Below are positions 24,091-34,984 of a stretch of 36,814 nt of DNA, in pieces. The stretch covers positions 1 to 36,814 of the forward strand of contig JAYMTA010000154.1 of the NCBI GenBank assembly GCA_036897625.1, written 5' to 3'. Made by a program: the position numbers and the translations under genes. Origin of the DNA: Pelargonium cotyledonis. Taxonomy: Eukaryota > Streptophyta > Magnoliopsida > Geraniales > Geraniaceae. The notes beneath the pieces were generated by a model. That model did not search any database. It was not told the origin of the DNA and saw only the letters and a program-made list of their open reading frames with translations. Positions within the stretch are counted from its first letter, which is position 1. Every line of letters starts with the position of its first letter.

Positions 24091-26026
24091 GTAATCGGAG
24101 AATTCGTGGATCTCTTCAAGGTAGTCCCAGAGGTGCTCAGAGGATGATGCCAGGAGGGTTGGATCTAAATTTCCCACCTCCAGAGCAGAACATGGGTCTA
24201 ATTGGCACTTCTGTGGACTCCAGCGCTCCTGAAATGCAACCTCGAGAGCATGGACTATCGCAACTCCAATCTATGGACAATGTTCAAGTCATTGATGATG
24301 AAATTTCTATAGTTTCTCCCACAGAGTTTTCTGAAGTATGGTACATAGACACTTGAAACTATTTGAATTGAACTTATATGCTTTTGAACTGATTCTTTTC
24401 TACTCATTTTCATTCTCGTCAGGCTAGGAAGAATCGTCTGAGATACCGTCAGATGATGACAAATGAAACATCGGGAGTCCATGGCTATGGCCCGGTGGTG
24501 ATCGAAGATGATGAAGTTCCCAATAGCTATTCCCAGAGACATCTTTTTGGAGATATGCATGTTTACCGTGGCTATGGAAACTCAGGTTTATAGACCTTCC
24601 AAACACTGTTCTTATGTTTCATATCATATCTGTTTTGAGGAATGTGACGATATATGGACTATGGAGAATGCAGTGAGAAAACTACATTTGAATTCTTATA
24701 TATCTGTACCATATTAAGGGGAGTTGGAAAGCAATTTAAAATTGTAAACTGTGTTGCTTTGCATGCTTTTACCAATTAGTATCTTCTCAACCTTAAATGC
24801 TATTTTAATAACTTCTAGAGCTTCACTACTCAGATTTAATTATCGTCTGACTAAGTACACAATATTAAGTAGCCTTGAAATTTCTGATCAGAAACCTTTT
24901 AAGATTAATTACTAGACAACTTATCTGTGTGTGTTTGTAAGGATGCTCTGCAAAGGGGAATGACAGGATTAGATATTAAATGTTACATCACTTCTTTAAA
25001 TTCTCATCAGTTTGTTTCATTGGAGAGGCAACAGTGAGATGTTGCTAATTTTGAGTTGGGTAGGATTGAAATGTGATATTATGTTTATTGCTATACTTTT
25101 CTTTCCCTCATATTTTCCCAAATTCCGAATGTAGGTTAGTGTTTTGGATTTGTTTTCCATGTCCAATTTTATACTATTGTATATACAGAATCTGTGTTGT
25201 GCTGTTAGAGGTTTTTTATATGCCACTCCAAGAAAGACAGCTGTTACTCTGCGTCTTATTTTCAAATTGTCAATGAATTTTTTCCTAATGTTTTAGGGTA
25301 TACTTATATCATGTTATAACTCCTAACTGTGATTACCTTTTCTCTTGCAGAGTTGGTACCAGTTCCGATGAGTACTGTACCACATTCGTCAAATATCCAC
25401 ATGAACATGCAATTCAATGAAACAACTGAGGTCAACATAACAAGCTTTCCTTAGTATTTTATTTTCCTTTAATATACACCATCTCGATATATAATGCCTT
25501 CAATTTTACTAGTGTTAAAAGTTAACTGGATTAAGGGATAAATTCAGTTATAAACTAATGAAGTTTAGTTTGATGTATCTTTCCTTTGTTTCCTGACCCG
25601 AGACAATTCATCAGTACGTTTGAACGTATTAAAGATATCTTAGACAATCCAAGGGATATCAACTAAGTTTTATCGGGCAGCTGTAGCGTTTTGATATGTT
25701 CACAAGTTCTGGGTTTGGCACGTACATTTTTCTCATTGGTAGATTAGTAACATCAAAGATCTCACCCTGGAATTCTCCTATGGCAGGAAAAGGATGCTAT
25801 CATGTCTTCAGAAGAGCCCGAAAGCGAGGATTCATCCCAGGCAGTCGCCATCAATTGCCCCATCTGCATATCTGCAATATCTGACGCGACAACAACCAGA
25901 TGCGGTCATATTTTCTGCAGGCTTTGTATTGAAGCAGCAATAAAGTCTCAGCACAAATGCCCTACCTGTAGGCGGAAACTTAAGAAGAACGACATCTTCA
26001 GGATTTACCTTCCAGCATCCAATTAG
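24087..26026 (+). CDS. RNF4-like C3HC4 RING E3 ubiquitin ligase, candidate SUMO-targeted
   Basis: Exons 24087-24335, 24423-24585, 25351-25430 and 25787-26026 join in frame with GT-AG borders into 243 aa. The C-terminal RING spans residues 188-225: C188, C191, C203, H205, C208, C211, C222, C225, a C3HC4 pattern. The chain ends soon after in FRIYLPASN. RING domains recruit E2 enzymes and transfer ubiquitin to substrates. The N-terminal half is mostly disordered, with a basic start and a GLDLNFPPP motif. It has two hydrophobic-acidic stretches, VQVIDDEISIV (66-76) and VVIEDDE (108-114), that look like SUMO-interacting motifs. This architecture matches plant RNF4-like proteins, so SUMO-targeted ubiquitination, probably nuclear, is a reasonable inference but not shown. 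The first coding ATG follows a 1.56-kb 5' UTR intron and overlaps an upstream frame. Confidence 0.9.
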
Positions 26027-26206
26027 CTTGAGAGCTTAGACACCATGGTGGCGATCATGTATATTTTCTCTATAATCCTCACTAATTGCTATACTAACAA
26101 ATATTCTCCGGGAAAGCAAATAGATGAATTTCTGCTCACTCTATCTAGTATTTTCTCTTGTATCTATTTAACCATGCAAATGTGCAAATGTTTGAACCAC
26201 ATGCCG

Positions 26207-26232
26207 CACACACACACACACACACACACACA
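26207..26232. repeat. (CA)13 microsatellite
   Basis: A perfect run of 13 CA dinucleotides lies in the presumed 3' UTR of the RING gene, about 180 nt after the stop codon. Such tracts vary in length between individuals. Confidence 0.95.
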
Positions 26233-26617
26233 TTTGTATGTATACTCTGTCAAGTATAGAAATTAGAAAGTTATTAGTTTTGCCTGGTTCACTCTTGCTG
26301 ATCCGTGTTTTCACTTCTTGATGCAGGCAACTACATGGGAAAGAGAAGTAACGCTCGGAACAAAGCCACATGGTGACTGCTTTTGGTGTACGATCGACAG
26401 TTTAGGGTTGCATAAGCGTATTAAAAAAAACTTTTCAGCTTCTCCTGAGTGATATACAGTTGAGGGATTCTAATTTATAATGCTGCTTGCTGAAACTTTT
26501 CTGATTGTATTCAGTTGGATGGGTTGAATTATTTGGCTCTTGAGCATGAGAGACCTGTTAAACATTTTTTATTATAAAATTAATCAGAACTCATGACTAG
26601 GTACACTATATATACTT

Positions 26618-26876
26618 GTGTTAAATATTATGCATCTGTTGAAAGTACTGCATAACTGTTAGGTGCGCTGATACGAGGTAAAGATCCCGCCCTTGGTCCT
26701 TCAGATTATCTGATAAACAACGGGCAGGCCTAGAATTACTCTACATACTCGTGTGTGCTAAATATTATGCATATGTTGAAAGTACTGCAGAATTGTTAGG
26801 TGCACTAATATAAGGTAAAGATCCCGTCTTTGGTCCTACTGGTTATCTAATAACCAACGGGATGGCCTACAACTAC
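26618..26876. repeat. Diverged tandem duplication of about 127 bp
   Basis: Two adjacent copies start at about 26620 and 26756. Both contain AAATATTATGCAT, GTTGAAAGTACTGCA, GTTAGGTGC, GGTAAAGATCCCG and TTGGTCCT, then TTATCT, AATAACCAACGGG-like sequence and GGCCTA. Identity is roughly 80 percent by eye. The second copy runs into a longer segment that carries a pol III B-box-like word on the minus strand. Confidence 0.75.
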
Positions 26877-27040
26877 CCTTGTTGTGTAGCTCGGAAATAC
26901 AGGAGTAGCTCTCCCCTTTTAAGCTAAAACTCCATCCCATCCCACGGTTCCCAACCCATATTGTCGGTAATGAGACTCGAACACGAGCCTTCAAAACCTT
27001 ATTGTAGCAACTATAGTTACCAACGATACAATTACAAGAT
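26790..27040 (-). repeat. Possible minus-strand SINE-like element
   Basis: Read on the minus strand, the segment contains GGCTCGTGTTCGAGTCTCAT, close to a pol III B box, at about 26965-26985. It is preceded by GTTGGTAACTATAGTTGC, which could be a degraded A box, and followed by non-coding sequence extending into the tandem duplication. This order suggests a tRNA-derived SINE, but its ends are unclear. Confidence 0.35.
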
Positions 27041-27067
27041 GATTTGTTTCATCAGCGAGGACAAGAA

Positions 27068-27138
27068 GCACCAGTGGTCTAGTGGTAGAATAGTACCCTG
27101 CCACAGTACGGACTCGGGTTCGATTCCCCGCTGGTGCA
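27068..27138 (+). tRNA. tRNA-Gly (GCC)-like gene with two stem mismatches
   Basis: A 71-nt cloverleaf can be drawn. The acceptor stem GCACCAG/CTGGTGC is perfect, the D arm holds AGTGGTAGAA, and the anticodon loop CTGCCAC has anticodon GCC (glycine). The T loop is TTCGATT and the discriminator base is A. The D-region A box and the GGTTCGATTCC B box are intact, and CAA lies just upstream. Two stem pairs are broken: C31-A39 in the anticodon stem and C50-C64 in the T stem. No T-run terminator follows within the next 40 nt. It may be a functional minor copy or a decaying tRNA pseudogene. Confidence 0.75.
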
Positions 27139-27239
27139 CAATTAAAATGGCTGTGATGATAATCTCACCACCTGTGACAGTTGGGTCTGTCACACTCATC
27201 TGATTCCAAGATGAATCTTGGTGATACTGAGCTTTATTT

Positions 27240-27600
27240 TTAGTATTTTCTTTTGTTTGTTGAAAAACTGTTTAATTTAGTCTATGAAATATTCAAAACG
27301 CATCTACTTAGTTTTTAAACTATTAATCATGTCAATTGTGGCAAATCACTACATTCCGTCAAATCGATGAAAAGAATCAGTCAAATAAAATATTGCACGT
27401 AAGTGGGGACTAACGGATTTTAAAATTGGCAATCGAGTCAGTTTAGTCTAAAAATTTTTAGAAACCGTGTAAAATCAGGACATTTCGTCAAATACATTGG
27501 CGGAATCAGTCAAATAAAATATTACCTAGGGATTAACGGATTCCAATATTGACACGTTTTGGATAGTTCAGATATTAACTCGGACATTTGTCTCGAAAAG
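27240..27600. repeat. Repeat with internal duplicated blocks, between tRNA-like gene and coiled-coil gene
   Basis: A block at 27352-27428 recurs in diverged form at 27481-27550. Both contain CATTYCGTCAAAT, then GAATCAGTCAAATAAAATATT (identical over about 20 nt), then GAYTAACGGATT. The outer ends show weak inverted similarity (words around TTAGTCTATGAAATATTCAAAACG against the opposite strand near 27550-27585). The structure suggests an old non-autonomous element; no coding is present. Confidence 0.5.
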
Positions 27601-27663
27601 TTAGTTGGACCGGGTTAAATATATCGGTTCGACCCGGGCCAAATTCTTCATCGTGTCGTTTGA

Positions 27664-27671
27664 GCGGGAAT
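27664..27671 (-). promoter_or_regulatory. E2F-type site upstream of the coiled-coil gene
   Basis: On the minus strand the octamer ATTCCCGC matches the E2F/DP consensus WTTSSCSS. It lies about 75 nt before the ATG at 27746, next to a GA-rich leader. E2F sites mark genes induced at G1/S or in dividing cells. A single match can arise by chance, so regulation is inferred. Confidence 0.4.
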
Positions 27672-27745
27672 ATCGAAATTGAGAGAGAGAGAGAGAAGAA
27701 AAGAAGAGAAAATTTTGGTTGAAGGAGAAGGTAAAGGAAAAGAAA

Positions 27746-30700
27746 ATGGAATCGATTTCCTCAGCAGAGGAGCCTCTTGATCTCGACTCCATTCGCAGGT
27801 TTCTTTCTCTATCTATACGTCCGCACACCTATGCTTACAGTTTCTGTTTCTATATACTCATACTGTATATCCATGTCTGTGTCTGTGTCTGTGTAGTCGA
27901 ATAATAGAGCTGGAAGAGATTCACAGGAGTTGCAGAGACGACCTTTACCAATTACCTGAACCTGATTCTGAGAATTTGGTAAAAGACTGTGTTCTCCATC
28001 TCGAGGTGATTTAGAAAACTTCTGTTTTTTTTTTCTTTTCAAATTCTTAAAAATGTATTTGTAACCTATGTGGCTAATTTTTGTGAAATAAATGCACAGA
28101 GCAAATTGGTGCAGCTTGTATCAGAGTACTCTGATGTTGAGTCTTTGGGAAATGAGGATTTGGGTATGCCCTTTTTGAGCTTTCTACTGTTCATATATTT
28201 GCTGAACATGGTACAAGCTTATCACTTCAGGAAATGAAATTTTAATTTTTTGTTTTATTTTTTCCAAGTGGGCATTTGGAGTTTTCATTTAGGATTGGAT
28301 TGGTTTTGAAGTGTTTCAATGCCTTTCGGATTTCGTTTTGTTCTTAGTAGTTGCAGGAAAGGATTGCCAAATGCATTGTTGTTGCTGGTGGTGTGACAAA
28401 GGCTATATTTGTTTATTTAGAGTTTGGGAAATAAGGAATTTAATGGTTTCTTTGCTTGTGAAAATGTTTCCCCTTGTCATCTTCAGTGAAAAACTGTGTT
28501 TTATCCATTTTTCTAGAGATAGCACAATGTAATTTTGTGTTTAGCTAGCCTGTTACACTCATCTCTCTTGTTTTAATGACTCTAATATGGTTCATTTATT
28601 TGTTCAGATGCATATGTAGAGCACTTGAAGGAGGAGCTCAGTAAGGTGGTGAATGAGAATGATAAGATATCTAATGAAGTTGAGGTTCTTATGAAAAATG
28701 TAGTAGAAGGTGGAATGTTTGTAATTTTCTCAAGTTTGTGTTCGTATTTATGTGTATGGTTTTGACTTAGAATCCTTATTTTTGCAGATTCTAACCAGAT
28801 GGAATGTGATCTAGAAGGTCTGAAAAGTTCACTGGACTTTTTTGCTGCACAGGTTGGTTTTCTTATAATTTCTAAGAGGCCTGGTACTTGACTGAAACTA
28901 TTACTATAAATTGTGGCACTTGATAAGAAAGTATAAGTTGAGTCATTTCTTGGTGCGTATAATTTACATTCATATCCTGATAATTTAAGCTCTATTAAAG
29001 TTAGTATTTTGTGTACCATCCGGCAGGGCCTGGGCCTCAGATCTACAAAAGTTGGCTGCGCACATGGAGACGAACAGTTGAATTTGACTAATGTGAATGG
29101 AGAAAACCAATTTGAGGTTTTGCTATCCTTTACATTTGCTTACTATGGTGTTTATTGATTGCACTTGTAATTTCCAGTACATGATAGCTTCCATGTTCAG
29201 TAGAATCATATAGTTCTTATATGCTATCTAGTTGTCCTTTTTATCAAGAAACATAGTAATGCTAACCCATCTAAAATTGTATTACTCGAGTAGTTTCTGT
29301 ATTGAAGTCATTAATCTCATCCTCATGATCCTTCATGCTATTTGGTGGCTGTCTGCCTATGGTGCAGATTTTGAAATATGATAGTCAGATAGAGAAGAAC
29401 AAATCAATTTTAAAATGTTTGGAGGATCTTGATTGCATATGTAAGAGGTAATCAATCATTATAGCTTTCAAATATTTCCTTTTGTTAAATGTTTGTGACA
29501 ATGGCTAATGCATTTATGCTATGTTATTGCTAGGTTTGATGCTGAAGAGCAAATTGAGGATGCATTGACTGGTCTAAAAGTCATTGAATTTGATGCAAGC
29601 TGCATTAGGTTGTCAATGAAGACATACATTCCAAAATTAGATTTCTTGTTTTCCCAACAAAATATTGAAGAGACCCTTGAGCCATCTGAAATGAATCATG
29701 AACTGCTAATTGAGGTTCTGGATGGTACCATGGATATAAAGAATGTAGAGGTATGGATTCCTTTATTTTTCTGAAAATATGAAAATCTCTTGACTTCATA
29801 TTTCCAAGTGTATCTTGTAGAGCTATGGTCCAGTATAAAATACTGCTTTTACATTCCATTGACGAACTATGTGCAGCATACCCTTCTGTTAAGTCAACCA
29901 TAGAGTTTTTATTGCTGGAGTTGCTTGGGTGTTCAAGTGGTAGCTCAGAAGTGAGAATGTACTGTGGGATATTTAAGCAACCATCTCTCTGTACTTGGTC
30001 AAAACAGGTCACCCAAGGCTAGTATTGCATATTGGCATGTTGCTGAAAGAGTTGAGATTTCAGTAAATAGATCTCGAGATTTATCATTGTTAAAATTGAA
30101 TATGAAATATTACTAATACCCCTATTAATAAAATGTAAAGATCATACACATAAAGAGCCAATAATATAAGTCTTAAAAATAAGACCATGGTTCAGTACCA
30201 TAGCCATCATGTGTGAAGAAGTTAAGGTTTTCTTTTGGTGAGGCAAAATTAGGAATTACCAAATGCTTCTGGATACTTCATTAGCTCTCAAATCAAACCT
30301 TAGTTGATTTGCTGGGAATATGTCTTGCATTCATATTTGGTTGTCTGGTATTAGAAATTAGTCATCAGGCTACTTCACTAATATTGTATATTTCTAAGGA
30401 TTGAGCAAATGGCATGTCATGTTTAACTGAAGCTTCATGGGTCATGTTTATTTTATTTTTTATTTTTATTTTTATAGATTCTATGCTTAATGAGTTCATA
30501 AATAATGAACTTAGTGAGCACAACATGGAGCCCGATCTTATTTAATGTTTGTGCTCTCATTATTAACTCACGTTTGTACCATTCAACCTTTTTTTATCAT
30601 TGGTACATAATCTGTGGTTTATTTTTATCAACATTAGTTCTGGCAGTTAATTACTATGTTCATTGTGTGATATTAAATATTAATCCTACTCTTGCATATA

Positions 30701-32483
30701 TACCTCGGGTGGTTTTTAATGTCTCTACTACTATTCTCCAGATCTTCCCAACCGATGTGTACATTGTTGATATTATTGATGCTGCAAAATCTTTCAGGTT
30801 TGTTTTATTGACACACTTGCCCTTCTGAGGTTTAATCTTAGGTTGTCTCGTGTAGATTTTCTGCTGTCCTTGATTTCATAACTTATAATCAATTACATAA
30901 AGTCAGTTCCCCATTCACCTCTTTCTAAAAACTTCTATAGCATTTTATATATCCCATCAAGGCTCTGAATTGTCAAATTGTGGTTTTAAGTTTTGACAAA
31001 TTAGGCTAGTGGTTTGCAGAAGCAGGTAGGGAGTTCCGCTGGTTTATATAACTTGAAAACTGGGAATTTTAGATGGTTAGATTCGTGGCACCTTAGTCTT
31101 TACTTTAAACATACTATTGTTATGTGGGGAGACAGTCAAGCCCATTTTAAATTTGATTCATGGGATCTATTTTTATCATTTGTAGTTTCAGTTTCATGAG
31201 ACCATGTTTGTAATGTTACAGGCAGTTATTTCCACAATTGGCAGTGCTAGAGAGATCTGCATTGGAGTGGTTTGTGAGCAAAGTGCAAGAAAGAATTATT
31301 CTGCCCACTCTCACACGATTAGTGGTACAGAGTGCACAGAAATCAAGGTGAACTAGTTATATTTTCGCGTCAAAGATTATGATGTCCTGAAACTTTTCAC
31401 GCTCTTCTATTGAAAATAGTATTTGATTAATTTTCAGATATGCTACGTCATCTTTCTTTCTTAAGGTTTCTAGATTAACAATTCCCATGTAGGCACTCTT
31501 TTGAGTACTTAGAGAGAGATGAGACCATAATAGCTCACATGGTTGGTGGAATTGATGCATTTATAAAGCTGTCTCAAGGTTGGCCGGTTTCCATTTCTCC
31601 ACTGAAGCTGATATCTCTTAAAAGCTCTGATCGTTGTTCAAGTGGAGTCTCTCTGAGCTTTCTTTGCAAAGTTGAGGTGAGCTTTTTTTTTTTTAATTTT
31701 ATTTCACTTCATATTTTGGAAATTTGATATCTGGGAGGCAATTTTAGCTGTACAGAATTAATGGGTACGTCTGCACGTTATAATTTGCTTCTTTACAAAA
31801 TAAGAAACAGTTTCCAAGTATTAAGCCACAAAGCCCCAATTTGAGCTTCATTTTGTAAAAAGCTCACTGACTTCCAATTTCCCCTTGTTCTATCTCTAAA
31901 CAGGCTTTGAAATATGTACAACAACAGGTCTCTTTATTTATAGTAAAATTTGTATTTTTTTAAAAATAAAATCTCCTTTCCGTAGTTGTGACTGAACAAA
32001 ACGGACATGGTGATGCTACTGTTTTGTTGGTTGTAGGCCTTTGTATATTTGTTTCCATTTTCTTTTCTCTATTTTTTTTCCTTTTTTTTTGTTGTTGCAA
32101 AATTTACTTCTTTGTTGACCTAATGAGGTAATTAAGGTGATAATGTTCTTGGCAGTTCTTGAGTTTGGTAGTAATGCTTGGACAAGTGTTGATGTCATGT
32201 CCCATAATCTCAATAGCAACATAGCCATGATTTTTAATGCTTGGACAGGTTGTGCTACATATTAGGCATCTAATTTCTGCCCCTGCATGTTTCATTCCAT
32301 TGCTCACAAGCGTTTTTCGTAATCCATTTTGTTTTCGATCTTGTAAACTACCAGGAAGTTGTGAATTCCTTGGATATAAACATACGACAGAGTTTATTGA
32401 GCTTTCTGGATGCTGTAGAGAAGATACTCATGGAACAAATGCGCTTGGAACTTCAATCTAACGACGCTGCTTCTGGAAATTGA
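27746..32483 (+). CDS. Coiled-coil protein of unknown function, possibly cell-division related
   Basis: Thirteen exons join in frame: 27746-27798, 27897-28005, 28100-28163, 28608-28709, 28788-28852, 29027-29116, 29368-29447, 29534-29750, 30742-30797, 31222-31347, 31493-31676, 31904-31927 and 32355-32483. All have GT-AG borders. The product is 432 aa, or 424 aa without the 24-nt exon. The N-terminus (MESISSAEEPLDLDSIR) leads into Glu/Lys/Leu-rich helices that look coiled-coil at about 79-131 and 165-195. A more globular C-terminal half follows, with a beta-rich-looking patch at 261-272 (IFPTDVYIVDII), a helix EWFVSKVQERIILPTLTR, and a helical C-terminus. There is no signal peptide or membrane segment. 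I do not recognise the family. A coiled coil followed by a small mixed domain, plus the E2F site upstream, would suit a kinetochore- or microtubule-associated protein, but that is speculation. The start is the first ATG after a GA-rich leader. Confidence 0.8.
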
Positions 32484-33676
32484 TGGACGTAACTTACAAC
32501 GCCATTTCTATTTCAGTGTCCAGTTCTTGTGAAATCATTTGCTAAATGAAATGAGAACTTTTGGAATCATTAGATGTATGCAAATATGTTCACGAGTACT
32601 GATGTGGTTTTTATGATGAAATAGTTATTTTATTTGCTCAATTATCGAAACTGTGCATATGTACCTTTTGCACGTAAAGTACGCATATCAACTTCCTAAT
32701 CCGAAACATGAACATAATTTTGTAATGTGCACAATTGACTGATGATGAAGGTGAAGGATGGGTTTAACTCTAATCCATTGATATCCATACAATCGACCGC
32801 AACCTTATAGTTAATATATTAGAATTCGGTAAGATAACAAAACTAATATAGCTTTTTTCCTCCAAAAAATTCCTACAAGGTTCCTTGGAACGTACAGGTA
32901 TGCGAGTTAAGATAGATCTTTAATTAACTTCACGTGTGTATAGGAAACTACTCAACTAAAAGCTTAAACTATAGTCGAAGACCCAAATATACTATAAAAA
33001 TGTGGAAGTCCATTTCTAACAGTCCCAAGTCTTTAAACATTATGGATTATCTCATTAGTAGTTATTTACCATGAAACTATGGAGTATGGAGCCTAAGAGA
33101 TTCGGTTTCAGAATGGAGAAAGGTCTGTGGAAAGGAAAACAAGACTAACTAAACAGTGTAAATTACTGCACGATAAAGCTGCCAAGGCATATATCAATGA
33201 CCAACAAGCCGAAAATGACCATTCTAGCATGTCAATAGATCCCACTTTGAGTAGCACATAGAAGCACATTGCTAATCATATGGAAATGCTCGTCAGTTCA
33301 AGAAAAGACTGCCAAGAAGTGGTCGAGCTACCCGCGACAGAGACAACTACTGGACATATTATCTTTGACAACTAAAACATGTAGGCTGACTTAATCATAT
33401 GGAAATGCTCGTCAGTTCAAGGAAATATATGTCGCCACAACGAGACTCAGTTTATATCCATAAGGAGATAGTTACGTCAAAATTTCAAGTAGATAACTCA
33501 ATCATTTTATTGCTCAGAACTCGAACTAAAGAGATAAATATACAACCATATTAAAAAAAAGGTACACTGTGAAACGCTAAATAATTCTCTGACCTTTACA
33601 CTTCATGCCACCATTGAAAACGTTCTTGTACACTGCTTCAGTTTTACTGTAGTAAGCCAAGCTTTATAACGACAAG
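32484..33676. other. Intergenic region between convergent coiled-coil and trihelix genes
   Basis: It holds the two 3' UTRs and about 0.8 kb of AT-rich sequence. The only structure seen is a 30-nt perfect direct repeat (33273-33302 and 33392-33421). No gene is supported. Confidence 0.6.
33273..33421. repeat. Perfect 30-nt direct repeat, 119 nt apart
   Basis: The 30-mer beginning TAATCATATGGAAATGC and ending GTCAGTTCAAG is identical at 33273-33302 and 33392-33421. The sequence between the copies is not itself repeated. It could be a recent local duplication, or the scar of an insertion. Confidence 0.9.
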
Positions 33677-34984
33677 TTATCCATCAACAATAAATTGGTC
33701 ATCTTGATTGTCTTCCTCAACCCTAGTGTCACCGTGAACCATACCAGTCACATGATGCAAATTCTGCATCATTTGTGAAAGATAATGGTTGGTAGCACTT
33801 GTATGATCAGCAAGCCCAGTCGGATGACCAGTCCACTGCGAGACAACCCCTAACAAATGGTTAGTAAGGTTTTGTTGCTCGTGAAGAATCCGATTCTGCA
33901 TCTGACCCATTTCTTCCCGATGTTGACTCAACATCGCATCAATCCTCTTCTTCGATTCCGATCTCCTCCTATTCATACTCTCCTCCCATTCCCTCTCCTG
34001 AATCAAGTCCTCCTCTCTTCGTCTTTCCCTCTCCTCAATCTCTTTCTCCATAGCCTCCCATTGCCTAATGCTCTGCCTCCTCAATTTCTCCCTAGCCTTC
34101 TCCCTCTCTTCCCTCTCCTTTTCCCTCTCTTCTAACTTCTTATCCCACTCTTGCTCAAGCTCTATTCGACGACTCTCCCTCCTCTGCCTCCCCCGCTCTC
34201 TCTCCGCTTCCCGTTGCTCAAACCGAGATTCCATTTCCCTCAACTGCCCTAACTGGTTAGCAAGAAACCCCCAGGCTTTCTTCTCCAAACCCTTCAACAC
34301 CTTCCTCTTCTTCCTCAAATTAGACCCATTTGTCTCCACTTCTTCGTACACGAAACCATCATCGGCATCATCCTTGATTCGATCATTACCATTATAATTC
34401 TCCTCCCCTTCTTCACCGTCATAGTCAAACCCCAACGCCAACACCCCATTCTCATCTCCATCAATCCCGGCAACAAAATCCCCATCCCCGGAATGACCCA
34501 TTTGCCTAAACTCAATCTCCATCCCCCCGCTACCCCCTACAAACCCTCCCCCATGTTCCCGATCCTCATTGGCTGCCCCCATCCGATCACTCCCCTTATT
34601 ATACACAATCGCCACATCCCCGAAAACCTCTTTATACCTCAAGAAATTGGACCAATGCGTGATCCCCTCTAACCAATCAAACTCATCCACACCACCCGAA
34701 CCAACGGGCAACTCGGGAGGCTTCTTGATCTTCTGCTTAACAAGCAAGTACTGGTGCCTCATGTTCTGAACCTTAGTGGACACATCTTTCCAGGACCATT
34801 GCCATGGATAGGTTATGGGATCCCGAAGATGGTGCACAGAATTCACATGACAAGCAATTGGCTTAAATTTCTTCTCACGGGTCTTCATCTTCGCAAGAGT
34901 CCCATCAGAAACCATGTCCCCATACTTATCAATTAGGGTTTTTTCCTCAGCCTCAGTCCATTTCTTTCTCCTAGAAGGCATCAT
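33677..34984 (-). CDS. Trihelix DNA-binding transcription factor
   Basis: The 435-aa protein begins MMPSRRKKWTEAEE. Residues 5-88 form a trihelix (GT-factor, MYB-like) DNA-binding domain with W9, the WQWSW motif at 61-65 and the helix VQNMRHQYLLVKQKIKK. An acidic Asp/Glu-rich region follows (about 168-217), then a basic nuclear-localisation-like RKKRK at 224-228. A long charged Arg/Glu coiled coil spans about 245-372, and the tail is Gln/His-rich and ends acidic. The domain resembles the plant trihelix group that includes At1g21200, At1g76870 and HRA1 (At3g10040); exact subgroup is from recall. It should be a nuclear regulator that binds GT-type elements and dimerises through the coiled coil. 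The reading frame has no intron. The frame is open upstream to a TTG, but ATG 34984 is the first base after an apparent splice acceptor and so the likely start. Confidence 0.92.
   Translation of the reverse strand: MMPSRRKKWTEAEEKTLIDKYGDMVSDGTLAKMKTREKKFKPIACHVNSVHHLRDPITYPWQWSWKDVSTKVQNMRHQYLLVKQKIKKPPELPVGSGGVDEFDWLEGITHWSNFLRYKEVFGDVAIVYNKGSDRMGAANEDREHGGGFVGGSGGMEIEFRQMGHSGDGDFVAGIDGDENGVLALGFDYDGEEGEENYNGNDRIKDDADDGFVYEEVETNGSNLRKKRKVLKGLEKKAWGFLANQLGQLREMESRFEQREAERERGRQRRESRRIELEQEWDKKLEEREKEREEREKAREKLRRQSIRQWEAMEKEIEERERRREEDLIQEREWEESMNRRRSESKKRIDAMLSQHREEMGQMQNRILHEQQNLTNHLLGVVSQWTGHPTGLADHTSATNHYLSQMMQNLHHVTGMVHGDTRVEEDNQDDQFIVDG

Larger units (their letters stand above)
26027..27067. 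other. Spacer between the RING gene and the tRNA-like gene
   Basis: The first few hundred bases are the RING-gene 3' UTR, including a (CA)13 microsatellite. Beyond about 26600 come a diverged tandem duplication (26618-26876) and a minus-strand SINE-like segment up to about 27040. No protein gene is supported. Confidence 0.55.

Noticed and set aside
29825-30022. Open frame in intron 9 of the coiled-coil gene
   Set aside because: It cannot be spliced in phase after the exon ending 29750, and a direct acceptor at TTGTAG before it gives a stop after five codons. Treated as chance.
30505-30828. 107-codon frame spanning exon 9 of the coiled-coil gene
   Set aside because: Hydrophobic reading in the wrong phase across an intron-exon border. 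The real exon 30742-30797 is in another frame with good splice sites.
33857-34397. Overlapping Leu/Ser/Pro-rich frames on the plus strand opposite the trihelix gene
   Set aside because: They are complements of the Glu/Arg-rich coiled-coil codons, with low-complexity composition and no gene signals.
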